A stretch of 64,000 nucleotides of DNA from positions 14,212,501-14,276,500 of the forward strand of contig JAVTVX010000034.1 in assembly GCA_033439265.1 (NCBI GenBank), read 5' to 3'. Positions 1 to 12,318 of this stretch are shown here, in pieces. The DNA is from Dillenia suffruticosa (taxonomy: Eukaryota > Streptophyta > Magnoliopsida > Dilleniales > Dilleniaceae). Every line of letters begins with the position of its first letter. The first letter of the stretch is position 1. Under the pieces are notes generated by a model that saw only the letters and a program-made list of their open reading frames with translations, ran no database searches and was not told where the DNA came from. The position numbers and the translations under genes were made by a program.

Positions 1-2040
1 AAAAAAGCTACAAGATGTCTTCAAATATTTACCAATTTATTACGCTTATTTTTAAATAGAAAAGAATCTTATCACTTTTACTATTTCTATGTAAAAACTT
101 TTTATTGCAATATGCAAGTATAATAAAATGGTACACTTCATCATTATCCAAAATGCATAATACATATTTTCGTAGGGCTAAAATAAAATATACCAAAATA
201 ACGCCTCCCAATATTATCACTATTTTATTTTAACTAAAAATTTTTTTTAAATAAAATAAAAATAAAAATAGATTGAAAAAGGAAAAAGTTAATATTCCAA
301 ATGGCACCCTGCGCGATCGCTCGAATCCCTTTTAATGAATCAACCGCAATCAAATGACAGCATTGGGAAAAGTTTTATTCTTTAACACTTGGGTGCATTT
401 GGGCTTAAGGACTATGGAATCAAATTCAAAATTTGGGAATTGTGATCCTGAGAAATCAAACAAAGTCTCCCTTTGGATTTGGAATTCAATCAATTTTATG
501 GGGAGCTTTAGTCTTCTTAAATGGCGCCTAAAATTTTCAACATTTGGGATACCGTGATTTTATGAAATCAGACCCCACAGGGGATAAAGAGAACAAAAAA
601 GCGAAATATGCACGTGAGGTTGACAATGAAAGTCTTTTTTAAATTATTTTAATCAAAATCTCAATTAAATGTAAAAAAGTAAAAAAAATCAGATATTAAA
701 AATATTATCCCTAAAATGGTTTGATCGTCCATACAAATTAAATTAATCAAAATAAAAATTTAATCATTAAATATCGATAAATTAGATTAAAAAAAAAAAG
801 AAATGCTTATCAGCCTGAGGTGGACTTCAAGAAAAGGTTAGTGGGCAAGGTCAGATTCACGTCCCACTCCATGCACCGAAAAGCAATAACCAAATAAAAT
901 TCAATCCGTTCGCTTCCAAATCAATCATTCCATGAAACTTTTGGAATTCTTAATCAGCAACTCTTGGTCATACATTTGGTGATGATGTCTGTCCTACCTT
1001 TGGTTGGGCTATATTTTCGTTTGAGAAAATTAAAATCATATTTAGTTAATAATATATAAAGCTTTTAATGTAAAAAATTTTACCCACCAATTTTACTTTA
1101 AGTGCCATTTTAATTTTAATTTTTAATTTTGACTTGACTCTTAATTTTAATTATATTTACTAAATTCTCAATTACAACAAAAAAAATTGACTTTTCAAAA
1201 TATACTTTAATGAGTTATTACTTTTTTTGGTTTAGAATTATATTTTTTAATTGTTTTTTAATATTTATGTAATTACTTTAAACGATACGTAAAGTAAAAT
1301 TGAGAGAGTAATATATTTAAGGGTTTTTTTTTTTGGTAAAATTTATAATTTTAATTACTAAATTTAAAAAAAAAAATAAAAAGGAAGACAAAGCTTGGTT
1401 GAGTTGAGTTTGGCTTTTAAAAAAAAAAAGAGTAAAAAAAGGGGATGCTTTAGGTGTGCATTAATAAAGTTAAGTTATTGGCTTTAATGGACTGGTTCAC
1501 CATCTGAGCCCTTTAATGACCTGAAAAATCAGATGTGACAACTGATGGGTATTTCTCTGTGAGTCCTCTTTATTTTACCCTTATTAATTTTTTGATTTCT
1601 CATTTCAATCATGAAATCAGCATCGGGTTCTGATCCCAACTTAACTGCAAAGTTTTTTAGGTAAAAATTTAATTTAATTTTTAAAAAATATATCAGAAAA
1701 TTTTAAATCTAAATAGGATTTCGTTTTAGTATATTTATTCAATTTATATAATTTATGAATTGTTATATACGTTTAATATGATCTCTCAAAAGCAAGGAAC
1801 GAAATGTCTACTATTCCATCGGTTTTTGGGAAAAAAATTTCAGTTTTAGTGTAGAAAGAAATTCGAGAATGTCGTATCTTTCGTAGCGTATGTTGTTTTT
1901 TCTTGTGTCTCGAACAGTGGATGGTTTCTCGTTTTATGAGCCAAAATTTATAATATAACGAAATTTTAATTTTCTACATTTAGAGTTTTTAAAATTCAAA
2001 ACATGAGTTAATGTGTTTAAAAGCTAGGAGGGTGAACCTA
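1..2040. other. AT-rich intergenic region, no gene seen
   Basis: Long A/T runs and short unrelated reading frames in all frames. I see no conserved protein motif, RNA gene or clear repeat boundary. It lies upstream of the cytochrome b5 reductase pseudogene but too far away to call a promoter. Confidence 0.6.
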
Positions 2041-2045
2041 TTTAC

Positions 2046-2192
2046 AGTATGATGAATGGCGAGAGGCATTGCAGAAAGAAATTGGAGCATCAGAATAAAT
2101 GGGTTTACAATCTAAAGACTCGCGCAGATGGAGTAGCGGAAAGGCACAAGGCCCACCTTGTAGGCCAAGGACTGACCATGACGGGACATTCA
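2046..2192 (+). pseudogene. Copia reverse transcriptase fragment
   Basis: A short scrap of the start of a Ty1/Copia reverse-transcriptase domain. It reads DEWREALQKEI, then after an internal deletion and a frame change KWVYNLKTRADGVAERHKA and HLVGQGLT. This follows the family pattern W..A...E...L, then CKWVYKIK..ADG..ERYKARLVAKG. The stretch that normally holds the middle of this motif is missing, and nothing else of the element (LTR, integrase, RNase H) is visible nearby. It is a dead, isolated fragment, unrelated in position to the Copia element at 6.2 kb. Confidence 0.7.
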
Positions 2193-3860
2193 GCTCTGTT
2201 AACATGTCACCATCTCAATAATTTGTCTCATTGATAAGTTTTTCATGTTATTATGGTTTACAATTGTTGTTGTTTGAAGGTTTGATAAGACTGCCGACAT
2301 CATTTTATCTTAAACACAATAATTATATTTCAATTTAAAAATTTATGTCTTCAATTTTAAACACAATAATCATTTTATATATATTTTTTTTTAATTAAGG
2401 AGATCAAATAGTTTATGATTGAAAGGTTTGAATTTGAAATAGAGGAAGGGTTGGTGGGCTGGATCATTCTGACCTGATCCTAATAACATCAGTGATGGAT
2501 CATGACACCGAGACTATGTACCCTGAAGGGACGGTGTGTAAACTCTGAAGGGACTGTGCGGAAAGGATTGTCCTCAATCCCGGTCAAAGTGTGGAAAACT
2601 ATTATCAATTGGGACTTGGGTTAACCCAGATGACGCGGTGGATTGCTTAAGACACCCTACCCTACTCATACGGCACGACAGGCGTTCATGGCCCTCAGAC
2701 TGACTTTCAATACCATTCTAGAAGAGGAAGAATAATGCCCTAAAGCAATGCCAATGCTCTCGAGGATGGTTTAGCTAACTTAATAATGTCCTTGGATGAC
2801 CCTTTATATGTACACATTCAAATAATGAAATTCAATAATTAATACATTTGTGTATAAAATTATCGAATTATTTATTTTCTAAAACCTGAACTTTAGACCT
2901 TCGGAGATTGGGGAAAAAAACAAAAAGTATCCTTTTCTTTTCTATTAAAGGAAATTAACTCATTGCAAATTATTGGTATATTAAACATTAGTTCAAACCG
3001 ATTTAAATTAAATTTAGTCAGATCAACGTAATTATCGAATACAGTTAATTTTAAAAAAAAAATTATGGAGTTAGTGGTGTGTGTATGTATGTAAATATAT
3101 AATATTAATTTATATATAGGAAGGGGGATGAGGAAGTTTGGGGCTAAATTAATAAAATTACTAAGCTTTCATTATCTGCATCCAAAATTTATGGCTTCTC
3201 TTTCAGTGGATTTGAACGCCAAGGCCTATTTATTTCACATATAATAACAAGTCTTAATCACTAAAATTATAATCAAACCTCTTGTGCTTCGACTTTAACA
3301 TACTAAAATCCAAACACACTTTTATCATAATCCACTCTGCGCACGGCAGCCACACAATAACTTGGAGGATTTTGCTTGGATGAAAATGGATAAACATCAA
3401 TTAGAAAAACATGAACAATTATTTGAATTTAGTGATGTTTAATGTGAGTTTTTTTTTTTTTAAAAAAAATAAATTTTAGATATATATCAAGAACAGAAAT
3501 TTTAAATCATTAGAGAAATTATTTAAGATAGAGCGTAAAAGTGGGAACTGAAAAGTATTGTTGTCTTGTTTTCTTTTTAGGTTTTTAGACACTGAAATCA
3601 ACTAATTTTGGTCTTCCGGAATTATAATGACAAAATAAGGTTCTAAGTTCAATGACTTTAGCTCCAAAAAACAAAAAAAGGGAGGAAGGAAAAGAAGAGG
3701 AAAAGGATCAAGCTAAGTGGTGGGGGTTTCGTTTGCCTTTACACAACTTGCACCTATAATTCTCAGTGGTACCTTCTAATTCAAATTAGCATACTGTGCA
3801 AGAGAATGCGCCCACAGATTAGCTTCCCCAGGAAGCACAACAAAAACAAACAGCCCAGCA
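2193..3860. other. Intergenic region, no gene recognised
   Basis: AT-rich apart from a more GC-balanced stretch at about 2440-2780 that may be a decayed element; its translation carries several stops and matches nothing I recognise. No RNA gene or boundary repeat is visible. Confidence 0.5.
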
Positions 3861-3861
3861 T

Positions 3862-3952
3862 GGAACCAACAACAGCATTTGTCGTACTTGTGCGGGGGCC
3901 ATGCTAATAGTGTTTGTATCGTTTGAATTTTATCGGATGTCCCGGAAAGGAC
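3862..3952 (-). ncRNA. U6 snRNA-like sequence, probably a pseudogene
   Basis: Read on the minus strand from 3952, the sequence follows plant U6 spliceosomal RNA: a 5' stem GTCCTTTCCGGGACATCCG, then ATAAAATT, ACGATACA, and TTAGCATGGCCCC.GC.CAAG, in the right order and spacing. By hand I count about 12 mismatches over the first 72 positions. The catalytic ACAGAGA box, which pairs with the 5' splice site, reads ACAAACA here, and the 3' half is poorly kept. I see no convincing upstream sequence element or TATA box at U6 spacing. A decayed, probably inactive copy is the best reading. Confidence 0.7.
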
Positions 3953-5765
3953 GACAGCAGTATATTTAGGATATCCAAAATTGGGACTCTCCCAATCTGG
4001 ATGGTACCCTAACACGTTATGAATCTCATCTTTACAACCTTAACTTAGCTCGCTACACATACTCGGAATAGATTTCAAGATTTAATTTTTGATAACCCAC
4101 GTGGAGTTTGCATATTACCCGATGAGATAAAACACATCATCATTATTATATAAAAAAAATAATCGTATAAATAAATATTCGATATGAAATAGAATACAAT
4201 ACCGTATAAAGATACATATAATTGACTCCACTTATTGGGATAAAAATTTTAATTGTTGTCAGATGTATTTTAACTGTTGTTGTTGTTGTTGTTGTGGTAT
4301 CAGTGAGAGAACAAAGTCTTATGTCCCTCTTTTAATCGGAGAAAATGGCCTAGGCCTCCTCTTCCCCCACAAAAAGGGGAAAAAGGGGATGTTCCACACA
4401 ATCTCTGCTGGTTATTATTCTAGTAGTATTATTCAATAAACCCCCATCCCTCAATTTTCCTATTCGTTCCTTGGGTTAATCTTTATCAATCATCTCATTT
4501 ATTTATTTATTTTTGGTTTTTTGTCTTTGTGGGAGGTATTTTAATTTTAGCCAGTCCATGTTAGTTAGACCTGAGCCACAAGAATTAAATTGTTCTCATG
4601 GTAACCGGGTTGGCTGGTCCAAATCCACCGACAAATGCAAGGTCTGCAGGTATTTTCTCTTTTTAAGTTTGAGTTCTGCCCAGCCCAAGTCCAGTTAGAC
4701 TAAAATGAACTCTTTTTGGGCCACTGATTGTTATTTTTTCATTAATTCAACGAAGCAATTCTACCTTTCCCTACCCATCAGCTTTAATTTCTATTTTTCT
4801 CCTAATATTTTTTGAGGTATGAATTACTGATAAATAATTTTGTTGAAATATTTCAAATAACCAATCAGAAATGATCAATTCTGCCACATCAAATTGTGAT
4901 TTTCTTTTTGTAATTTTCGATTGTAATTTATATTCAAATTTTATTTTCTCACCCTAAAAATGAACCTTAATTGAAGTGTTCCTTTAAGCCCCTCTTGAAT
5001 CTATATATATGTTTTTCCCCCTCTAAAATGACGTTGGAAGTGGAATAGTAGGAGCAATTACCAACTACGTTCACTTTTTTTTTTTTATTCTTTTTATTCA
5101 ACATTTTACTTTTATACATGTATTTGTACCAATGTCTAGTTTGTTCGTTGGATGAACATTTGTACCTCCTAAATAAGGTTGCAGGTTTGAATATTATATA
5201 TGAAGAAAATAGACGTCAGAGAATTTTTCTCTTAACGGCCAACACTACTCAAACTGGATTTAGTTGTCCTCAACATGGTTATTGAAATAACTCATCTCAA
5301 ATTGGATTTAGTTAGTATCAATATGATTATCATATAATTTTTTTTTTTTTTTTAAGATACATGCATTTGTTTCCATTCCAAGTATTCTATTGCTAAGATT
5401 AGTTATTCAATTTTTTCGCTTAACAAGTATGAACTGCGATGTCCTTTTCTTGAAAGAAAAATCCAAAAAAATAAAAAACAAAAAAGGTGATAGTTGTGGC
5501 CCTCCAAAAGTGTTAAGCTCAAACCCTCCATCTCCTTTTTGCGTTTTCCATGTCGACCGTAACATTTTGACATTAGACAAAGAAGTGTAGTTGATAGATG
5601 ACAAGAAGAAGCAAGTATTACTTACCCCCAGTAAATAGCAAAGTGAGCACCAAAAACCATATCTTGTTCTCTTCAACAAAAGCTCTAACGGAAGCCGAAC
5701 AGCGTCTGACGAAAGTGCATTGTCAATTTCTTAGTTCCTGGACTTCATGGTTCACCAACCTGGAA
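3953..5765. other. Upstream region of the cytochrome b5 reductase pseudogene
   Basis: AT-rich DNA with TTG repeats at about 4277-4295 and long T runs. The former promoter and 5' UTR of the reductase gene would lie towards its right end, but I cannot mark a TATA box or start site with confidence. Small open frames here show no recognisable protein. Confidence 0.4.
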
Positions 5766-5869
5766 ATGTCAAAAATGCCCCTGTATGCTGGGCTATTAGG
5801 CATTTCCATAGCTTTGGTTGCTGTTGGCATTGTTGCTCGCTATTTCTTTTTCACTAAGAAACCCAAACA
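5766..5869 (+). pseudogene. Reductase pseudogene exon 1 (membrane anchor)
   Basis: Encodes a start at 5766 or 5775 followed by a hydrophobic helix, GLLGISIALVAVGIVARYFF, and a basic KKPK, matching the N-terminal anchor of plant cytochrome b5 reductases (helix then SKKPKG). The frame runs open upstream to 5598, but that part is unlike the family. The splice donor expected after KKPK is not clear: the frame reaches a TAG at 5874 first, so the donor may be lost. The next exon begins at 6065. Confidence 0.75.
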
Positions 5870-6064
5870 TAGCTAGTTGAAAGATTTTCCTCTCTCTCTC
5901 TCCCCTTAAAGTTTTGCTAGGTTGATTGATATTGTCATATCATGAAGTTAGTTGGATGATGCATCAAGCACTGATTTCTTAGTTTTGAAGATGGCCTTCA
6001 TCATATTGAGAAATCAGTGTCGAAATGGCAAACGCACTAATGGAGTGATATGTATTTTGTGTAG

Positions 6065-6196
6065 GATGTTTAGACCCAGAGAAATTCAAGGAGTTCAAGC
6101 TCATCAAAAGGACTCAAATAAGCCATAATACAGCAAGGTTTAGAGTTGCTCTTCCTGCTCCAAAATCTGTGCTTGGTTTCCTTTTGGGCAACATAT
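6065..6196 (+). pseudogene. Reductase pseudogene exon 2, left part
   Basis: After a TGTGTAG acceptor it reads CLDPEKFKEFKLIKRT, then QISHNTARFRVALPAPKSVLG, the start of the FAD-binding barrel, very close to the family. At about 6177-6180 one base is missing compared with the expected LPFGQHI codons, so the frame shifts to FLLGN. The exon is then cut at 6196 by the Copia element. It resumes at 12837 and ends at a GT donor at 12846. Confidence 0.88.
6192..6196 (+). repeat. Target site duplication, left copy (CATAT)
   Basis: CATAT lies directly left of the 5' LTR and is repeated directly right of the 3' LTR at 12832-12836. A 5-bp duplication is normal for Copia integration, and the pair fixes both element ends. 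Confidence 0.9.
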
Positions 6197-6716
6197 CGTT
6201 AGGAATTTTTAAAATTCAAATCCCATAAATGAGTTAATGCATTTAAAATGAAGTTAATGAGAAAAATATAACCGTAAAAGAATTAAATGTGATAAAAAAT
6301 GGAAGGGATTTGAATTGAGATATATTTGACTGGATTTTGGTGTTCCGTTCAAAGCTCTGCACAATTAATCTTGCTTTTCTGTTATGAATATTTAATTAAA
6401 TTTTCATAATGACCAGCAATATTTTAGAATGACAATTATGCGATTTTAAAAACTTTTTGATGGTTGAGAGCTTGTATAAACCCCTTTCTAGTGTATTGGA
6501 TCCCTAAGTTCAATTTTAAAACTCTACGCTATCTATCGAGTAAAATTGAGAGTTTAGAAAACTTGTGCATGTTTCAAAAATCATTTTGGTGCTATTACAA
6601 TTGTCGAAAATCATTAGAATCGAGAATGACTGGAGGTACATTCGATCATCTTTCTCGAATTATTTTTGATTATATTTAATTATTTTTGCATTTGGTTTGC
6701 AATATAGTAACTATCA
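6197..6716 (+). repeat. Copia 5' LTR
   Basis: About 520 bp, aligned along its length with 12319-12831. The first base pair has changed from TG to CG; the end is CA. The LTR matches open with TTAG.AATTTTTAAAATTC. Confidence 0.9.
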
Positions 6717-6718
6717 TC

Positions 6719-6730
6719 TAGTTTCAGAGC
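6719..6730 (+). promoter_or_regulatory. Copia primer-binding site
   Basis: TAGTTTCAGAGC two bases after the 5' LTR matches the usual initiator-methionine tRNA site TGGTATCAGAGC at 10 of 12 positions. It would prime minus-strand synthesis. Confidence 0.75.
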
Positions 6731-8085
6731 ATTTTATCCTCCACCTTCAAAATTCCAATGAATTTCAAAATTTTTCAAAAAGTTAGGATTTTCGGATTTT
6801 GAATGTGATCCAAAAATTTTGATTTTTCAAAAAATTGAGTACAAAATTGAAATTCTTATATTATGACGATTAAAACTATATTTTCAAAATTATCTTGGAG
6901 TATTTTTGCACTTTCCAGCGGTTTTCTAGCATGCAAACTCGCCAGGAGCCATTGGTTCCAGGTTGGGACTTTTGGGGTCCACGGGTAAAGAAGATAATAT
7001 TAAAAGTGCATAAAAGATGAAATAAATGGGTCATGACGGACATTTAAAAAATTACAATATTTTAAATATTTATTTATTTAATTAATGGCCATATGATCAA
7101 TTTTTTCTTTTTTAAAAATCATTTATATCTTGTATTAAATGATTTCCTTAAGTAAATATTTTTTTGGAGACATTTGTCCCAAATTCATAAATGGGTCAAT
7201 AATTTTTTTTAATGAAATCCCTACAATATATTTTAAAAGACCTAATAAAGTTTGAAATGTTTCATATTAGACATTTGTATTAAAAATATCATGTATAAAT
7301 TAATGTTGAATATATTTTGTACATAAGGAGACGTACAAAATTAATAAAATGTATTAAATAATTGTATTTTTATTTTTGCATATTAGCATGACAAAATTAA
7401 TTAATATCATTATTTTTGTAATTAATATAATTTTTAAAATTAATTATGATTTAACCACAACAGTCATAATTAAATAAAAAATTATATATAAAGATATGAT
7501 TACATTAGGAAAATGATAAATTTGTCATAAAAATTATTTTTATGTAATAAATTTTATTCCACAAAAATTTTTGTTACATGAAAATAATAAAATGGGAGAT
7601 AAGATATCAAAATAGTTATTTTCAATAGTAATTTATTTAGATGAAATCCCTTTTCTATATAATACTATAAGTATGGTTAATTTAGTGTATATCTAGGCTG
7701 GTTCAGTTAAAAAGATAAAAATAAGTCTAAAACTGACTGGTTTTTAAACGGTCCCATATGATCCACCACCTACTTGGGAACCTATCTGGTGCACTAGAAA
7801 AATCATCTTATAGGACTAAGTTGAAAATGATAAAATGATCAAGAAGAAACTAACTATTGATAGTTTCTCAATTAGTCCATAAATATTGGAGGATGATTTA
7901 TTTTTGATAAATCTTATCATAAAATCAAATAAATATAATAGAATTAGAAATTTAGTACACAGACAATTTCTATATCATAAATTTATTTTCATATGTTTGC
8001 ATTAGTAGACATATATTAAATGTCTCATATATAATTAGTAAACATATTTATTTATTTTACAGTATTCCAAACTATAAATTTAAAA

Positions 8086-8460
8086 TTCGATTTTTCTAAT
8101 TTGAATGGAGAGAATTATAATGAATGGAGGGAAATGGTAGTTCTCCATTTAGACTACTTGGACAGTGAATATACTATACAGAAAGACGTGCTACCTCCGA
8201 TAACTGATACCAACTCTATAGATGAAAAGACTTTTTATGAAGAATGGGGTCGATATAATCGTCTAAGTACTATATTCATAAAAAGTAAAATTTTGATTGG
8301 TATCCGTGAGTCGATCAATCATCATACCAATGTCCGTACTCTTTTTAAGCCTATAGATGAACAATTTGTGGCGTCAGAGAAATTTTTGGTAGTACCTTCA
8401 TTATGCAATTCTCTTCTATCAGGCTCACTATTATCCACGGTGATGTGGGACATTACGGCC
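8086..8460 (+). pseudogene. Copia gag remnant
   Basis: Encodes NLNGENYNEWREMVVLHLDY, then W.RYNRLSTIFIKSKI and SEKFL, matching the gag start of plant Copia elements (LNG.NY.EW, W...NR....). The frame is open to 8461, then broken; a TAA also appears in the alternative upstream frame. The product would be the capsid-like particle protein. Confidence 0.8.
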
Positions 8461-8739
8461 TAATTAAAGAACCTGGAGGTTGAGATATCCAAAACCTTCC
8501 TTGTGCACTTTATTTTGAACTCACTCCCTTAGCTATACGGTTATCTCTTACAACACATATAATAAGAAATGGTTTATCAATAAATTGATGGCCATGCATG
8601 TACAGAAGGAAGGAAGGCTGTTGATGGAGATAAAGCAAAGTTCTGTTAGTGCACATGTGGTAGTATAAGGAAAGAAGATGGGCAGGTCCAAACCAAACCA
8701 AAAAGGTTATAAAATTAAAAGCGGACATAAAAAAAGAGT

Positions 8740-9146
8740 TCAAATGTTTTTTCTGTAAAAAAAAAAGGACACATGAAACAGGATTGTGCCAAATACAAGT
8801 AGTGGCTTGAAAATAAAAGTATGAAAATCTCATTAGTTTGTTATGAATTTTGCATGACTGAGATTTTTCATGACACATGAAGGATTGACTCTTGTTATAC
8901 CATCCACATTACGAATGTGTTGCAAATCTAAGAAAGTTAGTGGATTGTGAACAACTTATCTATTTGGACAACAAGATGGGCTCATGAGTCGCAATCACCA
9001 ATGGCGTTTACTCGTGAGCTCATATTGGCAAGTGGACATGTCTTGAAATTGGGGAGAGAATTTTATGTACCTAAATTTTTTAGGAAATTAATTTCCGTTT
9101 CAAAACTTTTACAATTCAATTACTCTTTCCATTTAGTAATAAAATA
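8740..9146 (+). pseudogene. Copia zinc knuckle and protease-region remnant
   Basis: At about 8746-8800 the translation shows CFFCKKKGHMKQDC, a CX2CX4HX4C gag zinc knuckle, but it needs a frame change within a run of A. At 8947-9146 an open stretch ends GREFYVPKFFRKLISVSKLL, the conserved segment that follows the Copia protease (VLYVP...NLISVSKL). The protease active site itself (D.G) is not clear in this copy. Confidence 0.7.
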
Positions 9147-9230
9147 ACATTATTTTATGGTTTAAATATCATTCGTTATGGTCCATTTTTAAATGGATTA
9201 TATATTATTACTTTACAAGATAATATTTGT

Positions 9231-9954
9231 ATGAATATAACACATACAATGGATAAAAGAAGTGTCATTGAGGAAAATTTTTCCATGTTGTGGTATCAAA
9301 GATTAGGACATATCTCCATAAAAATAATAGAAAAGTTGGTAAATGATGGGGTATTTAATATTCTAGACTTTACTGATTTTGAGATTTGCGTAGACTATAT
9401 TAAGGGAAAGCAAACCAATAAGACTCAAAAATGTGTTAAAAAGAGCTCAGAATTGCTAGAGATCACATGCAGACATTTGTACTTCCGGCACAGACTAGTC
9501 TGGTCATAGTTATTTCATCTCATTTATAGATGACTATTCATGCTATATGTATCTCTATATCTTTCGCCATAAGGACGAGATATTAGATACTTTTAAAATT
9601 TTTAAGGTAGAAGTAAAAAAACAATATGATAAGCAAATAAAAATCATGAGGTTAGATAGAGGTGGGAAATACTATAAAAGGTATACAGAGGATGGACAAA
9701 CACTAGGTCCATTTATAAGGTTCTTTCAAGAAAATGGAATTGTTGGCCAATACACCATAGTTGGTTCACCTGACCAGAATGGGGTAGCTGAAATAAGGAA
9801 CAAGAGCTTACTTGATATGGTTAGAAGTATAATAGTTAACTCCAAATTGCCTAAATTCTTGTGGACTGAAACTCTCAAGATGACAGTGTACATCCTAAAC
9901 AGAGTTTCAACTAAGACAGTAGGCAAAACTCCTTTCGAGTTATTTAAAGGTTAG
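9231..9954 (+). pseudogene. Copia integrase remnant
   Basis: The gag-pre-integrase segment reads WYQRLGHISIKIIEKLVNDG, followed by C.DYIKGKQTNK. After a frame break at about 9505, 9547-9954 holds the integrase core: IMRLDRGGKYY (second acidic residue), ENGIVGQYTIVGSPDQNGVAE (with the third acidic residue) and LPKFLWTETLKMTVYILNR. The first D of the DDE triad falls in the broken part. The element therefore cannot supply its own integrase. Confidence 0.85.
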
Positions 9955-10486
9955 AAATCTAGTTTAAGACATGTACACATTTGGGGCTGTCATGTAGAGA
10001 TAAGGGTTTACAATCCATAGGAAAAGAAACTAGATCCAATGACATTAAGTAGATACTTTGTCCGTTATGTCGAAAATCCAAAGGATACTGGTTTTATCAT
10101 CTATCCTACCATACTAGATTTATAGAAACTAGAAATGCTAAATTTCTAGAGAATGACTTGGTTAGTGGGAGGCATAACTTTCGAGAGTTAATTCTTGAAA
10201 GGGACCCATCAAGTATCCCATCAAGTTCAAGTACCAAATTAGTTGTCGTCCAAAATAACTCTCAAGTGCCTATGAACACAAATCAGAGTATGGGTGATAG
10301 CCAAGAAATTCCATAAACAGCTGACCAAGATCAAGTTGGTCAACTTTCTCTTATGAATAATGTTGAACCTACATTAAGGAGGTCTACTCAAGAAAAAATA
10401 TCAACTATATCTGATGACTATATAGTATACTTTCAAGAGTTTGACTATAACTTCGGAGTCGTAGAGGAAAAACATTTTCATAAGCC

Positions 10487-11128
10487 ATGAGTTCTAAGGA
10501 CTCGAATTTATGGCTAAATGCCATAAAGGATGAGATGGACTCCATGAAAAGTAATAGAGTCTGTGATCTTATAGAGTTGTCAAATGGGATAAAATCCATC
10601 GAATGTAAATGGGTCTTCAAAACTAAGATAGACTCATTGGACAACATCGAGAAATATAAGGTCAGAGTTGTTACTAAAGGGTTTAGTCAAAGGGAAGGAA
10701 TCGACTACTTGAAGACATTTTCGCCAGTATCCAAGAAAGATCCCTACGTATTATTTTGGCACTTGTTAAAAATTTTGACCCAGAATTGTAACAAGTGGAT
10801 ATAAAACGGCTTTCCATAATCAAGAACTAGGGGAAGAAAATTACATATGTCAACTTGAAGGATTCTCCTCAGTGGTAGTGAGTATTTGGTGTGCAATCTC
10901 AAGAAATCCATATAAGGGTTAAAATAAGTATCCTGTTAGTGGTATTTGAAATTCTATAATATACTTATTTCATTTGACTTTGAAGAGAATATTGTGGATC
11001 AATACATATACTTCAAGTGTAGTGAGAGTATATTTTGTTTCCTTATCCTCTATATGGATGATATACTATTTGTAACCAATGATAAGAAAATACTATATGA
11101 GATGAAATAGTTCATCTTTAAGAACTTT
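10487..11128 (+). pseudogene. Copia reverse transcriptase remnant
   Basis: Starts with W..AIKDEMDSM...., CKWVFKTKID, KYKVRVVTKGFSQREGIDY, the front of a Copia reverse transcriptase. After several stops and frame shifts the catalytic motif appears at about 11053 as YMDDILFVTND. The DD pair survives, but the domain is broken in at least three places between 10800 and 11050. Confidence 0.85.
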
Positions 11129-12048
11129 GAGTTGAAAGAATTAAATAATGTATTTTATGTTATCAACATAAAGATATGTCGAAATAAATTCCATAAGATT
11201 TTGAGATTGTATCAAGAGACTTATATCAATAAAGTGCTTAAGAAATACATGATGAAGAACTGTTCACCAAATATAGTTTCGATTGTTAAAGAAAATAGCT
11301 TCAATTTGGACCAATGCCCAAAAACAAATTTGGAAAGGGAACAGATAGTTAATATCTCCTATGCTTCCATTGTTGGAAGTCTCATATATGCATAAATCTG
11401 TACAAGGCTTGATATAGTGCATGTTGTAGGTATGTTAGGTAAATATCAAAATAACCCAGGTTTGGAATATTGAAAGGCTGCAAAGAAGGTATTGAAATAT
11501 CTACAAATCACAAAGAAATACATACTTACATATAAAAGAATCGATAGTCTGGAAGTACATATAGAATAATCGACAGTTTGGAAGTTGTCGAGTTCTCAGA
11601 TTCGGACTTTGTCAACTGTGTTGATTCCCAGAAATCAACATCGGGTTATATCTTTATGATGGCCGGTGGAGCTGTATCATGAAGGAGTGTTAAGCAGACA
11701 TTGATTGTGACCTCACTATGGAAGCTGAGTTCATGACATGTTTTGAGGATTCGTCACACGTGGTATGGTTTAAGAGTTTCATATCCAGATTTAGGGTTTT
11801 AGATTTTATACCTACACCATTATGTATATTTTGTAATAATTCAGTTACTGTATTTTTGGTTAAAAATAATAAGAGTGGTAATTGAAGTAAGTATATCGAC
11901 ATAAATTATTTAGTCATTAAGGAAAGTGTATTGAAAAATAAAATTGTAATCTAATACATTACCACTAATTGTATGTTGGCCGATCCCTTAACCAAAAACA
12001 TGCCACCAAGTAGGTTTAGGGATCATGTTGTGAATATGAGTTTATTGC
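11129..12048 (+). pseudogene. Copia RT C-terminus and RNase H remnant
   Basis: Continues from the reverse transcriptase: FELKELNNVFYVINIKI, LDQCPKTNLEREQIVNISYA, SIVGSLIYA, then DIVHVVGMLGKYQNNPG. The RNase H part shows SDSDFVNCVDSQKSTSGYIF, TMEAEFM and the closing ADPLTKNMP at about 11981. Stops at 11395 and elsewhere break it. The region is followed by a short 3' leader and the polypurine tract. Confidence 0.85.
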
Positions 12049-12308
12049 TTTATTTAAATGAAACTTAGGTTGAATTTCTCAATAAAGTTGTGCACATATT
12101 GTTGTTTTGAGATAAATTTATCAACTTTGAATCCCGAATAAACGTAAAGTTTATTCATAAAGTAAATGTCACCATAATGTTAAAAATTGGAATGTATTGT
12201 AGTACAGGAAGATAATACTCACTTTTAAAGAACTTATTACCGTGACTTATGTACTCTATTTTTATACACAATTAACTTAATTTTGATTTCAAGTTGATTT
12301 GCTGGTCA

Positions 12309-12318
12309 AGTGGGAGAA
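12309..12318 (+). promoter_or_regulatory. Copia polypurine tract
   Basis: AGTGGGAGAA directly before the 3' LTR, the usual primer for plus-strand synthesis. Confidence 0.8.

Noticed and set aside
3776..4015. 79-codon minus-strand frame
   Set aside because: It reads through the U6-like sequence; the match is to the RNA, not to a protein.
5598..5765. Upstream extension of the reductase exon 1 frame by 56 codons
   Set aside because: The sequence is unlike any reductase N-terminus, whose anchor helix begins within the first 15 or so residues; the start at 5766 or 5775 fits the family length.
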